Part shown: in pieces, positions 28,140 to 36,984 of the stretch | How positions within the stretch are numbered: position 1 is the first letter of the stretch | Layout: the number at the start of each line of letters is the position of its first letter | Assembly (NCBI GenBank): GCA_002049795.1 | Contig: MUKC01000019.1 | Span: forward strand, 1-64,000 | Source: Desulfobacca sp. 4484_104 | Lineage (GTDB): Bacteria > Desulfobacterota > Desulfobaccia > Desulfobaccales > Desulfobaccaceae | Reading direction: 5' to 3' | DNA: 64,000 bases | The notes under the pieces: model-generated | The model's database searches: none | The model's input: the letters and a program-made list of their open reading frames with translations, nothing else | What the model was told of the DNA's origin: nothing | Program-made: the position numbers and the translations under genes

Positions 28140-28889
28140 CTAATCCATTACTTGCTGGAAGATCTGAAGCGCGGCCTGGAGGGCAGTCGAATCCGCCGGC
28201 AAGTTAAAGGTAGGCTTGCCCTGGGCGTCGAATTCGGCAATCAAGGGATCTTCCGGAATAATTCCGGCCAGAGTCAGTCCCTGTTTGTCGATCTCTTCTT
28301 GGGTCCGTGGTGGCAGGCCATTTTTTACTCGATTGACGATTAGATAGGCCTGGCCCACCACGATGTTTAACTGCTTGGTCAGATCATGCAATCGTTTGGC
28401 CGCCTGAATACTCCGCCAGGACGGGTCGGAGACAATCAACAAGATATTGACATTTTTGGTGGTCAGTCGGCTCAGGTGCTCCATCCCGGCTTCGTTGTCC
28501 ATGACGATATAGGGATAATTGTTGGACAGCACCCCCATAAAATGCGCCACCAGGTTATTGGCGGCACAATAGCAGCCCGCGCCTTCCGGTTGTCCCATGG
28601 CAATCAGATCAAACCCATCTGCTTCCTCCAGACATTGGTTGATGCGCATCTCAATCAATTGATCTTTAGTCATACCCACCATATCGGCGCCGCGTTTCAT
28701 TTCCTCCCGGGCCTCGCCGACGGTATGGCTTACCGTCAGCCCTAAGACCTCATTGAAATTGGAATTGGCGTCCGCGTCTACTGCCAGAATGGGCTTTTTG
28801 CCGCGCTCCAGCAAATAGCGCATCACCATTCCCGCGACGGTTGTTTTTCCTGTACCGCCCTTACCAGCCATGGCGATTACAAAAGACAA
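28140..28889 (-). CDS. cooC: CooC-type CO dehydrogenase maturation ATPase
   Basis: 249-aa MinD/ParA-like P-loop ATPase. The deviant Walker A KGGTGKTT is at residues 10-17, followed by AVDADANSNFNEVLG. Cys106-x-Cys108 in EGAGCYCAANN is the metal-binding site used by CooC dimers. CooC inserts nickel into the C-cluster of carbon monoxide dehydrogenase, with ATP hydrolysis. The start is a TTG at 28889, with AGGAGG 8 bases upstream (no ATG nearby fits). No CO dehydrogenase or acetyl-CoA synthase gene is in the window, so its client is encoded elsewhere. It suggests the host uses the Wood-Ljungdahl pathway or acetate oxidation. Confidence 0.92.
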   Translation of the reverse strand: MSFVIAMAGKGGTGKTTVAGMVMRYLLERGKKPILAVDADANSNFNEVLGLTVSHTVGEAREEMKRGADMVGMTKDQLIEMRINQCLEEADGFDLIAMGQPEGAGCYCAANNLVAHFMGVLSNNYPYIVMDNEAGMEHLSRLTTKNVNILLIVSDPSWRSIQAAKRLHDLTKQLNIVVGQAYLIVNRVKNGLPPRTQEEIDKQGLTLAGIIPEDPLIAEFDAQGKPTFNLPADSTALQAALQIFQQVMD

Positions 28890-28994
28890 CGTTTATACCT
28901 CCTCTTGGTAAAAGTTTCGAGTTTGGTGTTTTGTGTTTATGGAATGGATCTGCGGAATTTGGAATGGCTATGTCTGACCTCCCTGGCAATTTTA

Positions 28995-29027
28995 GCGTAG
29001 GCGCGACCCGCCGGGGCGCCCCTACGC
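28995..29027. repeat. Long palindromic intergenic repeat
   Basis: GCGTAGGCGCGACCC and the arm GGGGCGCCCCTACGC pair at 13 of 15 positions. Shares the core CGACCCG-CGGG-CGCCCCT with 14419-14441. It lies between cooC and the OppF gene and could be a terminator for the latter, but the shared core suggests a repeat family. Confidence 0.5.
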
Positions 29028-29092
29028 ACCTTATATTTAAGTTAAGGAATTTTTACCACTTCTGCTGATCTGACCTTTTCCCGGCATTAACA

Positions 29093-30055
29093 TTAACGGA
29101 AGTGGCAGGCAACCCAATGCGTCGGCGCGGTTTCCCGGAAGTCCGGGACGATTTTCCGGCATTTATCCTCGGCATAAGGACAACGGGGATGGAAAGGACA
29201 GCCCGCCGGCAGCTGAATCGGGCTGGGAGGGTCGCCTTTCAAACGGGGCGGCGGCAATCTCCGGCTGGGGTCGGCTACCGGGATGGCGTCCAACAGGGCC
29301 TCGGTGTATGGGTGGAGATGACCGCCACCGAAAACCTCCCGGGGGGCCAATTCCACCAAGCGGCCCAGGTACATAACGGCAATCCGGTTGCTGATATGGC
29401 TGATCACACTTAAGTCATGCGAGATAAACAGGAAGGTCAGGCCGAAACGGTCCTGTAGCTCACTGAGCAGATTTAAGATCTGGGCCTGAATGGAGACGTC
29501 GAGGGCCGAAACCGGCTCATCGGCCACAATTAATTGCGGTTTCAGGGCTAAAGCCCGGGCAATGCCGATGCGCTGCCGCTGCCCGCCACTGAATTCGTGA
29601 GGATAGCGGTCCAGTTGCTCGGTGCTTAAACCTACCTCCTCGACCAACTCCTCCAACCATTGCCGACGCTGGCGTCGATTGCCTAATTTATGAATGATAT
29701 ATGGCTCTTCCAGGATGCGGCGGATAGTCATCCGGGGGTTTAAGGAGGAATAGGGATCCTGGAAGATAATCTGGGCTTTTTGCCGCAGTTGTCGGACTCG
29801 ACGTTTCGGCAAAGTCCAAAGGTTTTCGCCAGCCAACCACACCTCTCCAAGGGTCGGCGGCAGCAGCGCCAGGATCAACCGGCCCAGGGTTGATTTGCCG
29901 CAGCCCGATTCTCCCACCAGCCCCAGGGTCTCCCCGGCCTTGATCTGAAAACTGACCCCATCCACCGCTTTTAGATAGAGGCGGCCGGCCCCCCAAGGAC
30001 TGGAGACATTAAAATATTTACTTAAACTTCGGACCTCTACCAGATTTTCCGCCAT
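29093..30055 (-). CDS. OppF/DppF-type peptide ABC transporter ATPase
   Basis: 320-aa ATPase of the oligopeptide/dipeptide uptake group. Walker A is GESGCGKST, the signature is [15 protein letters not shown], Walker B is [12 protein letters not shown] and the switch is ISHDLSVI. The C-terminal oligopeptide_HPY domain contains [12 protein letters not shown] and [14 protein letters not shown], the Cys-rich end that binds an Fe-S cluster in some members. The start is ATG 30055 ([15 protein letters not shown]), preceded by AGGAA; the frame is open to 30136. The usual OppD, permease and binding-protein genes are absent. An IS110 remnant lies upstream, which suggests the operon was split. Confidence 0.9.
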   Translation of the reverse strand: MAENLVEVRSLSKYFNVSSPWGAGRLYLKAVDGVSFQIKAGETLGLVGESGCGKSTLGRLILALLPPTLGEVWLAGENLWTLPKRRVRQLRQKAQIIFQDPYSSLNPRMTIRRILEEPYIIHKLGNRRQRRQWLEELVEEVGLSTEQLDRYPHEFSGGQRQRIGIARALALKPQLIVADEPVSALDVSIQAQILNLLSELQDRFGLTFLFISHDLSVISHISNRIAVMYLGRLVELAPREVFGGGHLHPYTEALLDAIPVADPSRRLPPPRLKGDPPSPIQLPAGCPFHPRCPYAEDKCRKIVPDFRETAPTHWVACHFR

Positions 30056-30286
30056 TTCCTGTTTTATATAAAAAAGTTGCTCGTAGATCAACGGCAATGT
30101 GGTCGGTTTCGATTTTGCCTGATCTGAGACCACCAACTTGGCCTTATTAATCCCCGTTCATAAACCCCGCGAGATTTATACCAACGCTCATGTCCTTTGG
30201 GACACAACGAAGAATGAGAATGCCGGCCAAATAAAGGAGCCCCAGCTGACCTCTTTTCAGCTGCCAAAGCAAAAATACCTAGATGG

Positions 30287-30680
30287 ATGATAGTCAGGGC
30301 TCATAAACATGATAAACAAATTGTTTCCGCCTGCCTCCGGTTCCCCGGCGAAGATGGCTTGGATGATTTGGCAATGGCGGAATTTGGCACTTTGACGGAT
30401 CAATTGCTCCGACTGCGGGATTGGCTTCGGGAGCATGGCTGTCCGCTTGTCGCCCTGGCAAGCACTGGGGTTTAGTGGCAACCGGGGCATAATATCTTGG
30501 AAGGTTGCGTCCAGGTGGTTCTGGTCAATGCCCGACACATCCAGAATGTTCCCGGCTGCAAGACTGACGTGGCCGACAGCCAATGGTTGGCCGGACTTTG
30601 GCGCCATGGCCTGCGGCGCGCCAGTTTCATTCCGCCGCTGGAGGTCCGGCGCTGGCGGGGAAATAGCTTTTTGAAAACCA
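30287..30680 (+). pseudogene. IS110-family transposase remnant
   Basis: The first open frame (30287-30475) ends ALASTGV and meets a TAG where the family has Tyr. The same frame then continues as WQPGHNILEG, VVLVNARHIQNVPGCKTDVAD and SQWLAGLWRHG, ending in SFIPPLEVRR. This matches the N-terminal DEDD nuclease half of IS110-type transposases (KTDVKD and STGVYW motifs). The first Asp block is poorly kept and everything after about residue 125 is missing. It abuts the stop of the NtrX-like gene (30706). No inverted repeats were found; IS110 elements usually lack them. Confidence 0.75.
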
Positions 30681-30705
30681 CTTGGTATCAGCCAAACATA
30701 ACTGC

Positions 30706-32094
30706 TTAATTTCCTTCGCTTGCTTCACGTTCCAGGCCTGGGTCCAGGCCGTAGGCCCGCATTTTTTTATAGAGGTGGGAACGCTCCAGGCCGATGGCTT
30801 CGGCGGTAAGGCTGACGCTGCCTTGATATTCGGCCAGTTTGCGCCGGATGAATTCGCGCTCAAACCGGGCCCGAGCCTCCTTCAAGGAGCTGAGCTGAAA
30901 GAAGGGCCAGCCCTCCTCCGGGTCTGATCCGACCTGACGCAGCTCCCGCGGCAGGTGTTCGACATCGATGACCCAGCCGTGGCTGAGGATGGCCAGGCGT
31001 TGGATACAATTTTTCAGTTCCCGCACATTGCCCGGCCAGGGCTGATTCTGGAGGATTTCCACCGCCTCGGGAGTAATGATCTTTTGTTGGCCTTCGGGTT
31101 CGGTGGCCAGGTCCTTTAAAAAATATTCAATCAGCAGCGGAATATCCTGGCGGCGTTCCCGCAGGGGCGGCACCTGGATGGGGATGACATTGATGCGGTA
31201 GTACAGGTCGGCCCGAAAAGTCCCCCGTTCAATCTCCTCTTCAAGATTTTTATTGGTGGCGGCGATCACCCGCACGTCCACCTGGATGGGGCGGCTGCCC
31301 CCCACCCGTTCAAAGCGTTGCTCCTGGAGAATGCGCAACACCTTGGCCTGGGTTTTGAGGCTCATATCGCCGATCTCGTCCAGGAACAGGGTGCCTTCGT
31401 GAGCCTGGTCAAACTTCCCCCGGCGTTTACTGGCGGCGCCGGTAAAGGCCCCCTTTTCGTGGCCGAAGAGTTCGCTCTCAATCAATTCCTCGGGGATGGC
31501 GGCGCAATTGACTTCGACAAAGGCCTTATGGCGGCGTTTACTGTGGCGATGGATGGCCCGGGCGACCAACTCCTTGCCGGTGCCGTTTTCGCCGGTGATC
31601 AGCACCCAGGCATTGGTCGGTGCGACGATCTGGACCTGTTCGCGGAGGGTCTGGATAGCCGGACTTTTGCCGATGATTTCCTGAGCGGGCGTGGCCTTCT
31701 GACGCAGCCGGAGATTTTCCTCGGTAAGTCGGGCCATTTCCAGGGCATTGCGCACCGTCAGGATAATTTTATCGGCGTGCGGGGGTTTTTCAATGAAGTC
31801 ATAGGCCCCCAGGCGGGTGGCCTGCACCGCGTTTTCGACGCTGCCATAGGCGGACAGCATGACCACTGGCAAGAGAGGATAGTTTCCTTTGAGTTGCTTT
31901 AAGATTTCCAGGCCGTCCTGACCGGGCAAGGCAATATCCAGCAGCACCAGGTCCGGTGATTCTTCGGCCACCAGATTGTGCGCGGTTTCCCCCTCCAGGG
32001 CGGTCAGCACCTCGAACCCTTCGTCCTGCAAAATCCCGGAAACGGTGCTCAGGATGTTAGGTTCGTCGTCCACTACCAGGATAGTTTTGGCCAT
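30706..32094 (-). CDS. NtrX/NtrC-family sigma-54 response regulator
   Basis: 462-aa AAA+ transcription activator. The receiver domain has the acidic pair VVDDEPN and the phosphoacceptor Asp53 in LVLLDIALPG. The central domain has GENGTGKELVARAIH, the sigma-54 contact loop GAFTGA, and Walker B TLFLDEIGDM. The C-terminal Fis-type helix-turn-helix is in VSLTAEAIGLERSHLYKKM. ATG 32094 is chosen over the adjacent ATG 32097. It lies 6 bases after the NtrY-like kinase, the classic NtrYX order. Target promoters are not identified here. Confidence 0.93.
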   Translation of the reverse strand: MAKTILVVDDEPNILSTVSGILQDEGFEVLTALEGETAHNLVAEESPDLVLLDIALPGQDGLEILKQLKGNYPLLPVVMLSAYGSVENAVQATRLGAYDFIEKPPHADKIILTVRNALEMARLTEENLRLRQKATPAQEIIGKSPAIQTLREQVQIVAPTNAWVLITGENGTGKELVARAIHRHSKRRHKAFVEVNCAAIPEELIESELFGHEKGAFTGAASKRRGKFDQAHEGTLFLDEIGDMSLKTQAKVLRILQEQRFERVGGSRPIQVDVRVIAATNKNLEEEIERGTFRADLYYRINVIPIQVPPLRERRQDIPLLIEYFLKDLATEPEGQQKIITPEAVEILQNQPWPGNVRELKNCIQRLAILSHGWVIDVEHLPRELRQVGSDPEEGWPFFQLSSLKEARARFEREFIRRKLAEYQGSVSLTAEAIGLERSHLYKKMRAYGLDPGLEREASEGN

Positions 32095-32100
32095 CAACTT

Positions 32101-34338
32101 CTACCGGCTAAGGGGGAGTTCAATAATAAAACGGCTCCCCTGGGGGTAGTTATCCTCCACCCGGATACTGCCCTGATGTTCGGTGATGATGGATTGCACA
32201 ATGGCCAGACCCAGGCCGGTGCCACTCCGTTTGGTGGAAAAATAGGGTTCAAAGACGCGTGGTTTGTCGCGGTCCGAGATCCCGGCACCGTTATCGGCGA
32301 TCACCACCTCTACCCGGTGGTGATCCAAGTCCTGGCGGCTGCTGAGGTGTATAGCCACCGATTCGGAGCGGGAGGCCACCGCATTGTCCAATAGATTCAT
32401 CAACGCCCGCTTAATCTGTTCCCGATCCAGCGGTACTGGGGCTAGTGAGGTGTCGGGGTGAAATTCCAGGCTGATCTGGGATTGCATTTCTTGATAGAGA
32501 ATCATGGTCTCATTAATCAAGGCATTGAGGTCACAGGGGGTCAGGGTAAGCTGGGGGAAGCGGGCAAATTGATAAAATTCATTGACCAAATTTTTCAGTT
32601 CTTCCACCTGGTTGATAATCATCTGGGTGCATTCCCGAAAAATCTGGCCGTCGGCGCCGAACCGATCGGCATAGCGTCGCCACAGACGTTGTGCCGATAA
32701 TTGGATGGGGGTTAGAGGGTTTTTGACCTCATGGGCAATGCGGCGGGCGACCTCGCGCCAGGCGGCCAGGCGTTGGGCCCGCTCCAGTTCAGTTAAATCT
32801 TCGAATACCACCACCACGCCCAGATAATCGCCCTGATCATCCTTCAATACCGTGGGTTTAATCAGCAAAGACAGGGTTCGATCCGGTAAATGCAGATGTA
32901 TTGATTTTTCCAGGCTGCCGCGGCTGGAACCCCGGGCCTGGGCAATGACCTCGGCCACTTTATCAAACGGGTCGGCCGACAATAACTCCCGGCCATTGCG
33001 CCCTAAAACCTCCTCGGCCCGCACTCCCAGCATCATCTGAGCCGAATCGTTGATGGTGGTTATGCGGTTGTCAGCGTCTAACGAAATGACCCCGCCCGCC
33101 ACGTTTTTCAGCACAATCTCCATATATTGCCGCCGCGCTTCCAATTCCTCGTTACTCTGGGACAGTTGTTGATTGGCCGCGGCCAACTGGGCCCGACTGT
33201 GCTGAAGGTCCTGGGTCATTTTGTTAAAGGATTGGACCAGAAAGCCGATCTCATCCCGGCCCTCCAGATCAATGTGAATATTATAGTTCCCGTCGGCCAC
33301 CTTGAGGGTGCCTTCGGCCAGTTGCTGAATCGGCGTAGTGATTTCTTTGGCCATATACAGGGCCAGCCAGATGGCCGACATAATTACCAGCAGAGTGACG
33401 ATCAGCAGGGCGATATAATGGCTGACCCGTACCGGCCGCAACAACAGCTGTAGATCTCGGAGATCTGATACCCCCCGGGCGATTCCGGCGATTTGCGCGG
33501 GCAGGGGCTTGGGAATTAGCTGACTAACTACCAGATAAGCCTTGGGAATTTCGGTCATAGGATTGGACCCCAAGGGTGTTAAACCTTGCAGGACCTCGCC
33601 TTGATCGCTTATCTGCCGGTGGACCTGGGCCGCTTCCTGCCCCGCAGCAGACTGTAAAAGCTCGTTGTCGGTCGGCGGCAACTCCCCTCTGGGGGGCGGA
33701 GGCGATTGGCTTAAGAGGTTGCCCTGTTGATCAAAGATCTCGATGCCGGTAAGATGATACTCGGTCTGAGCCTGAGCCAGGAAGGCGGCCAGCGCCGGGG
33801 CCTGTTCCGGGGCCAATAACCCCTGGTCGTTAATTTCACGCGCCAGGACCCGACTGCAGGCATGCACCTTGCGCTCCATGCCCTGATAATATTCCTGGCT
33901 TAGAGCCAGAGCATTTTTGAGGGATTGCTCTACCCGGCTATCCAGTTGATATTCCACCCGATTGGCAATAAACTGAAAAGCGACAAAGGACATCAGCAAG
34001 GTCGGCAGCAGCGATAGGGTGACAAAGGTGAGCACCAAACGCACCCGCAGCCGCGAGCCGAATATTCTCCGGCGGCGCTCCAAAAACAGTTTGGACAGAT
34101 TGCGGAAAATTAAAAAGATGAGCAACAACAGGAGGATAGTATTGATATTGACCAGGCCGAAGGCCAACATGCTGCCGGTCACCGGCTCGCCGCCGCGGCT
34201 TACCAGTCGGACCTCCACATAGGTAATAATCACAATTAATAAGAAGATGATAAATATGATGACCCGTTCCCGACGCCGACGCTGGTATTCCTTTTCCTGG
34301 GAGGAGGGACCGGCGTTAGGAGGGGTGGGAGTAGGCAT
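32101..34338 (-). CDS. NtrY-like sensor histidine kinase
   Basis: 745-aa membrane kinase. The charged N-terminus is followed by two membrane helices, a third near residue 100, a periplasmic region (about 125-280), a fourth helix, HAMP (ITTPIQQLAEGTLKVADGNY), a PAS domain (about 395-490) and the kinase core. The H box is RIAHEVKNPLTPIQLSAQRL, and the N and G boxes are DNAVASR and DNGAGI ... RSGTGLGLAIVQSI. This is the NtrY layout. ATG 34338 has AGAGG upstream and overlaps the end of the preceding kinase by 23 bases, so the three regulatory genes are one operon. The signal is unknown; nitrogen or redox control is only by family analogy. Confidence 0.92.
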   Translation of the reverse strand: MPTPTPPNAGPSSQEKEYQRRRRERVIIFIIFLLIVIITYVEVRLVSRGGEPVTGSMLAFGLVNINTILLLLLIFLIFRNLSKLFLERRRRIFGSRLRVRLVLTFVTLSLLPTLLMSFVAFQFIANRVEYQLDSRVEQSLKNALALSQEYYQGMERKVHACSRVLAREINDQGLLAPEQAPALAAFLAQAQTEYHLTGIEIFDQQGNLLSQSPPPPRGELPPTDNELLQSAAGQEAAQVHRQISDQGEVLQGLTPLGSNPMTEIPKAYLVVSQLIPKPLPAQIAGIARGVSDLRDLQLLLRPVRVSHYIALLIVTLLVIMSAIWLALYMAKEITTPIQQLAEGTLKVADGNYNIHIDLEGRDEIGFLVQSFNKMTQDLQHSRAQLAAANQQLSQSNEELEARRQYMEIVLKNVAGGVISLDADNRITTINDSAQMMLGVRAEEVLGRNGRELLSADPFDKVAEVIAQARGSSRGSLEKSIHLHLPDRTLSLLIKPTVLKDDQGDYLGVVVVFEDLTELERAQRLAAWREVARRIAHEVKNPLTPIQLSAQRLWRRYADRFGADGQIFRECTQMIINQVEELKNLVNEFYQFARFPQLTLTPCDLNALINETMILYQEMQSQISLEFHPDTSLAPVPLDREQIKRALMNLLDNAVASRSESVAIHLSSRQDLDHHRVEVVIADNGAGISDRDKPRVFEPYFSTKRSGTGLGLAIVQSIITEHQGSIRVEDNYPQGSRFIIELPLSR

Positions 34339-36196
34339 GCTGGGCCTCTGAATGGTCACAAGGCAAAATCACCGTAAAGGTACTCCCCTGGCCGACAGTG
34401 CTCTCCACGCTAATGGTGCCCTGGTGATCTTCAATGATTTTGTTGATCACTGATAAGCCTAAGCCGGTCCCCGCCTTTTTAGTAGTAAAAAATGGATCGA
34501 AGATATCTCTCAAGATTTCCGACTGGATACCTTTGCCATCATCCTGCACTGACAGGTGGAGGTGCTCATCTTGGAACCAGGTGGAAATCAGGACATGGCC
34601 TTGTCCCTCGGTGGCTTCGATGGCGTTTTTGATCAGGTTGATTAATACCTGTTTGATCTGATTGACATCTAATCGAGCCAGCGGCAGGTCGGGCTTCAGA
34701 GAAGTCTTAAGCTCTACCCCGCAGTCCTGGGCCGCCTCTCGCATCAGCTCTTCAACTTCATGGACAATATCATTAAGGCTAACCGGTTGTTTAGCGGGCG
34801 GCTGGGGCCGGGTGAAATCCCGCAAATCGCCTAAAAAGTTCTCCAGTCGGGCTACTTCGTCGCCCATGATTTTGAGTTTTTCGCGATCCTTTTCCTTAAG
34901 CTGGGGAGTATGTTCCAACTGGCGAGCAAAGCCACCGATCACCATCAGGGGATTTTTGATCTCGTGGCTGACATAAGCCGCAGCTTCGCCCACGGCAGCA
35001 AAGCGCTCGGAGCGCAACAGCCGTTCATGACTCTGTCGCAGGGCTTCGGTCTTGAGTTCGACTTCCTTGGCCAGGGCCTTGTTCCAGGTGATGACCGTCC
35101 CGATCAACACCCCGCTGATAACCAAGATCAACAGGAAGAAAAACCCCGACAGGATACCTTCCTGGGTCTGAAAATTCCTGATCAGGCCATAGACCTCTTC
35201 CACCGGAGCAACCACCGCCACGCCCCATAAATTGTGCTGACGATTTTCAACAGCTACCACTCCACGGATCAATCCCCGGTCAAAACGGACGGGGACATAA
35301 GCCACTAACTTTTTGATCCGCCCGAGTCGCTCCCGATGCCAGCCGGACTCATACCAATCCGTCCCCTCTTCACCTTTCAGGAGCCTGGTCTGGATTTTCT
35401 GAAGTCTTTCAAAGGATAATCCCGGACCCCGCTGTTTCCTGACCTGGATGGCATCTTTGCCTAAAAAATCAGTTTCATAATGAGCCAGCAGGGTGCCATC
35501 GGCATCGATGATCCAGGCGTATCCGGTCTGGCCGGACTGCACCCCCTTAGTGGCTTCCCGGCAAATATAATAGGGATCGAAGATCAATTCAATGGTACCG
35601 GCAAATTGTTTGGCTTGGCTCTGGGGACCTTCCGAGGAGCCAGCCTGCGGATAATAAAGAGGCGTTAACATGGCCATTACTTTGCGGCCGGGCCAAGGGG
35701 CATCAGGCCATGAAAAGGTGGTAGTCAGGTATACCTTCCCTTGATGCTGGGGATCTTGAGCCCAATTCTGGTATTTGGAGCTTAGATTACGGGTCTGCAC
35801 CGGTTGGTAAGGCGAGCCTTGACCATAAAAGTATTCTAATTGACCATTAGCGTCGTATTTTCGTACCTCAATGATGCCCAAAGTCTGCAAATGGGTGAAA
35901 TGCTGCCGCAGATAGATCCTCAACACATTCAAAGACTGCAATTCCGTCACATAGAAGTGAGGATAACTGAGCATTTCGGTTTCCAGAACGTCAAAATAGA
36001 ATTCAATGCTGTCAGCGATTTTGCGGCCCAGCATCAGTTGCTGTTGATTAAATTGCTCGGTGACCAGGTTTTCCACCCGCTGTCGGATCCGCTGTCCGAG
36101 AAAGAAAAAGGCAGAGGAGATCACCAGCGCAGTAACGATAATGCTCAGGATAAGAGTGCGGATGTGGATCTGACTTAAGCGGGATAACAGAGTCAT
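34316..36196 (-). CDS. Cache-domain sensor histidine kinase
   Basis: 626-aa kinase. A first membrane helix (about residues 13-33) and a second (about 350-372) flank a long periplasmic double-Cache-like domain with YAWIIDADGTLLAHYETDF. The cytosolic part has the H box YVSHEIKNPLMVIGGFARQL, the N box NLIKNAIEA, and the G boxes DDGKGI and TKKAGTGLGLSVINKI. The second helix is followed directly by the kinase core with a short coiled linker (ELKTEALRQSHERLL). It is upstream of and overlaps the NtrY-like gene. Having two kinases beside a single regulator suggests signal integration, or that this one controls another regulator such as 24245-24685. Confidence 0.92.
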   Translation of the reverse strand: MTLLSRLSQIHIRTLILSIIVTALVISSAFFFLGQRIRQRVENLVTEQFNQQQLMLGRKIADSIEFYFDVLETEMLSYPHFYVTELQSLNVLRIYLRQHFTHLQTLGIIEVRKYDANGQLEYFYGQGSPYQPVQTRNLSSKYQNWAQDPQHQGKVYLTTTFSWPDAPWPGRKVMAMLTPLYYPQAGSSEGPQSQAKQFAGTIELIFDPYYICREATKGVQSGQTGYAWIIDADGTLLAHYETDFLGKDAIQVRKQRGPGLSFERLQKIQTRLLKGEEGTDWYESGWHRERLGRIKKLVAYVPVRFDRGLIRGVVAVENRQHNLWGVAVVAPVEEVYGLIRNFQTQEGILSGFFFLLILVISGVLIGTVITWNKALAKEVELKTEALRQSHERLLRSERFAAVGEAAAYVSHEIKNPLMVIGGFARQLEHTPQLKEKDREKLKIMGDEVARLENFLGDLRDFTRPQPPAKQPVSLNDIVHEVEELMREAAQDCGVELKTSLKPDLPLARLDVNQIKQVLINLIKNAIEATEGQGHVLISTWFQDEHLHLSVQDDGKGIQSEILRDIFDPFFTTKKAGTGLGLSVINKIIEDHQGTISVESTVGQGSTFTVILPCDHSEAQHAYSHPS

Positions 36197-36433
36197 CTTG
36201 ATGGGCCTGTCTTGATCTTGAAAGTATTTTTAACGATATCTTACCATTACCCTTATTTTAGTGCAAGCCGATCGCTGCTTTATCTCAATCCGGGAGCTCA
36301 ATTATTAATTTTCTTTATACTTAAAAACTACCGGTATTTCTTGCTTAGCCTGGCAGAATAATGGTCAGGAGGTAATAATCCAAGCAACCCGAAGCACCTG
36401 GGCTGCTGAAGGTGTTGTTCCTTATTTATTAAA

Positions 36434-36642
36434 GCTCGAAACGTCGGGAAGCGAGGTGCTGTTCCTTTTTCCAAGGAAGGTGCTGAATTATTATTCCCGG
36501 TCTTGGCGGCGCGGCAGGAACGCCGGTCGGTCATCATTGCCTGTGATTGGGAGAGTTACCGGCTCAAAGAAAAGTTACAAGGCAAAGTCATTGCCGCAGG
36601 CCCGGGAGTGCAGTCCAGACCGAAGACCGTCCGACCAAATTA
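36434..36642 (+). pseudogene. IS21-family IstB helper remnant
   Basis: The frame reads GAVPFSKEGAELLFPVLAAR, then QERRSVIIACDWESYRLKEK. This joins two parts of IstB-type ATPases: the GAELLFxVLAxRYERRSxIIT block and the C-terminal ESYRLKEK block. The segment that normally lies between (the SNLPFSEW to LLDRLTHHA part) is missing. The N-terminal ATPase with its Walker motifs is also absent. It is a short decayed trace of an IS21-type insertion; no IstA fragment is seen. Confidence 0.6.
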
Positions 36643-36824
36643 ATGTGAAAGCGTGGCCCCGACACCCCCGGAGTTTAACGCTTTGCAGGCCACCAGAGAG
36701 CCCGGCAAGGAAATGGCCGGGGAACCATTTCCGCCAGCCATGCCGTTTCGGTAACCTATATTTCCTTGACTAAAGGGCCTATTGCAAAATTACTGACTTC
36801 ATTAAGCCCCAGTCTTTAGTCAGA

Positions 36825-36862
36825 GCGGCACCGGTTGGAAACCTGTGGCACCGGAGTTTTTG
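36825..36862. repeat. Intergenic element, copy 2
   Basis: GCGGCACCGGTTGGAAACC followed by TGTGGCACCGGAGTTTTTG; about 80% alike to 9528-9565. It contains the small palindrome AGGTTTCCAACC (minus strand). It lies between the IstB remnant and the YeiH gene. Confidence 0.4.
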
Positions 36863-36984
36863 AGCAATTTGATCATAATTCCGACTTAATGAGACTTCGT
36901 CTGGCGGCTTTATGAGAAAATTATCTTTAGGACATCAGATTGATTAATTTCGGGCAACAACCCCTCACCCGACCTCGGCACTGA

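Larger units (their letters stand above)
36197..36984. other. Spacer with IS remnant and repeat
   Basis: 788 bases between the YeiH gene end and the Cache-kinase start. It contains the IstB remnant (36434-36642) and the repeat at 36825-36862. The other parts show no coding signal. The kinase promoter should lie at about 36200-36300, which is AT-rich, but I cannot pick the -35 and -10 boxes with confidence. Confidence 0.5.

Noticed and set aside
36328-36773. Short open frames of 69 and 105 aa in the spacer
   Set aside because: They are in frames other than the one with IstB similarity and have no motif or ribosome site.
36845-36862. Sigma-54 promoter (TGGCAC element)
   Set aside because: A TGGCAC is present in the repeat, but the -12 GC element at the right spacing is missing and the downstream gene is on the other strand.
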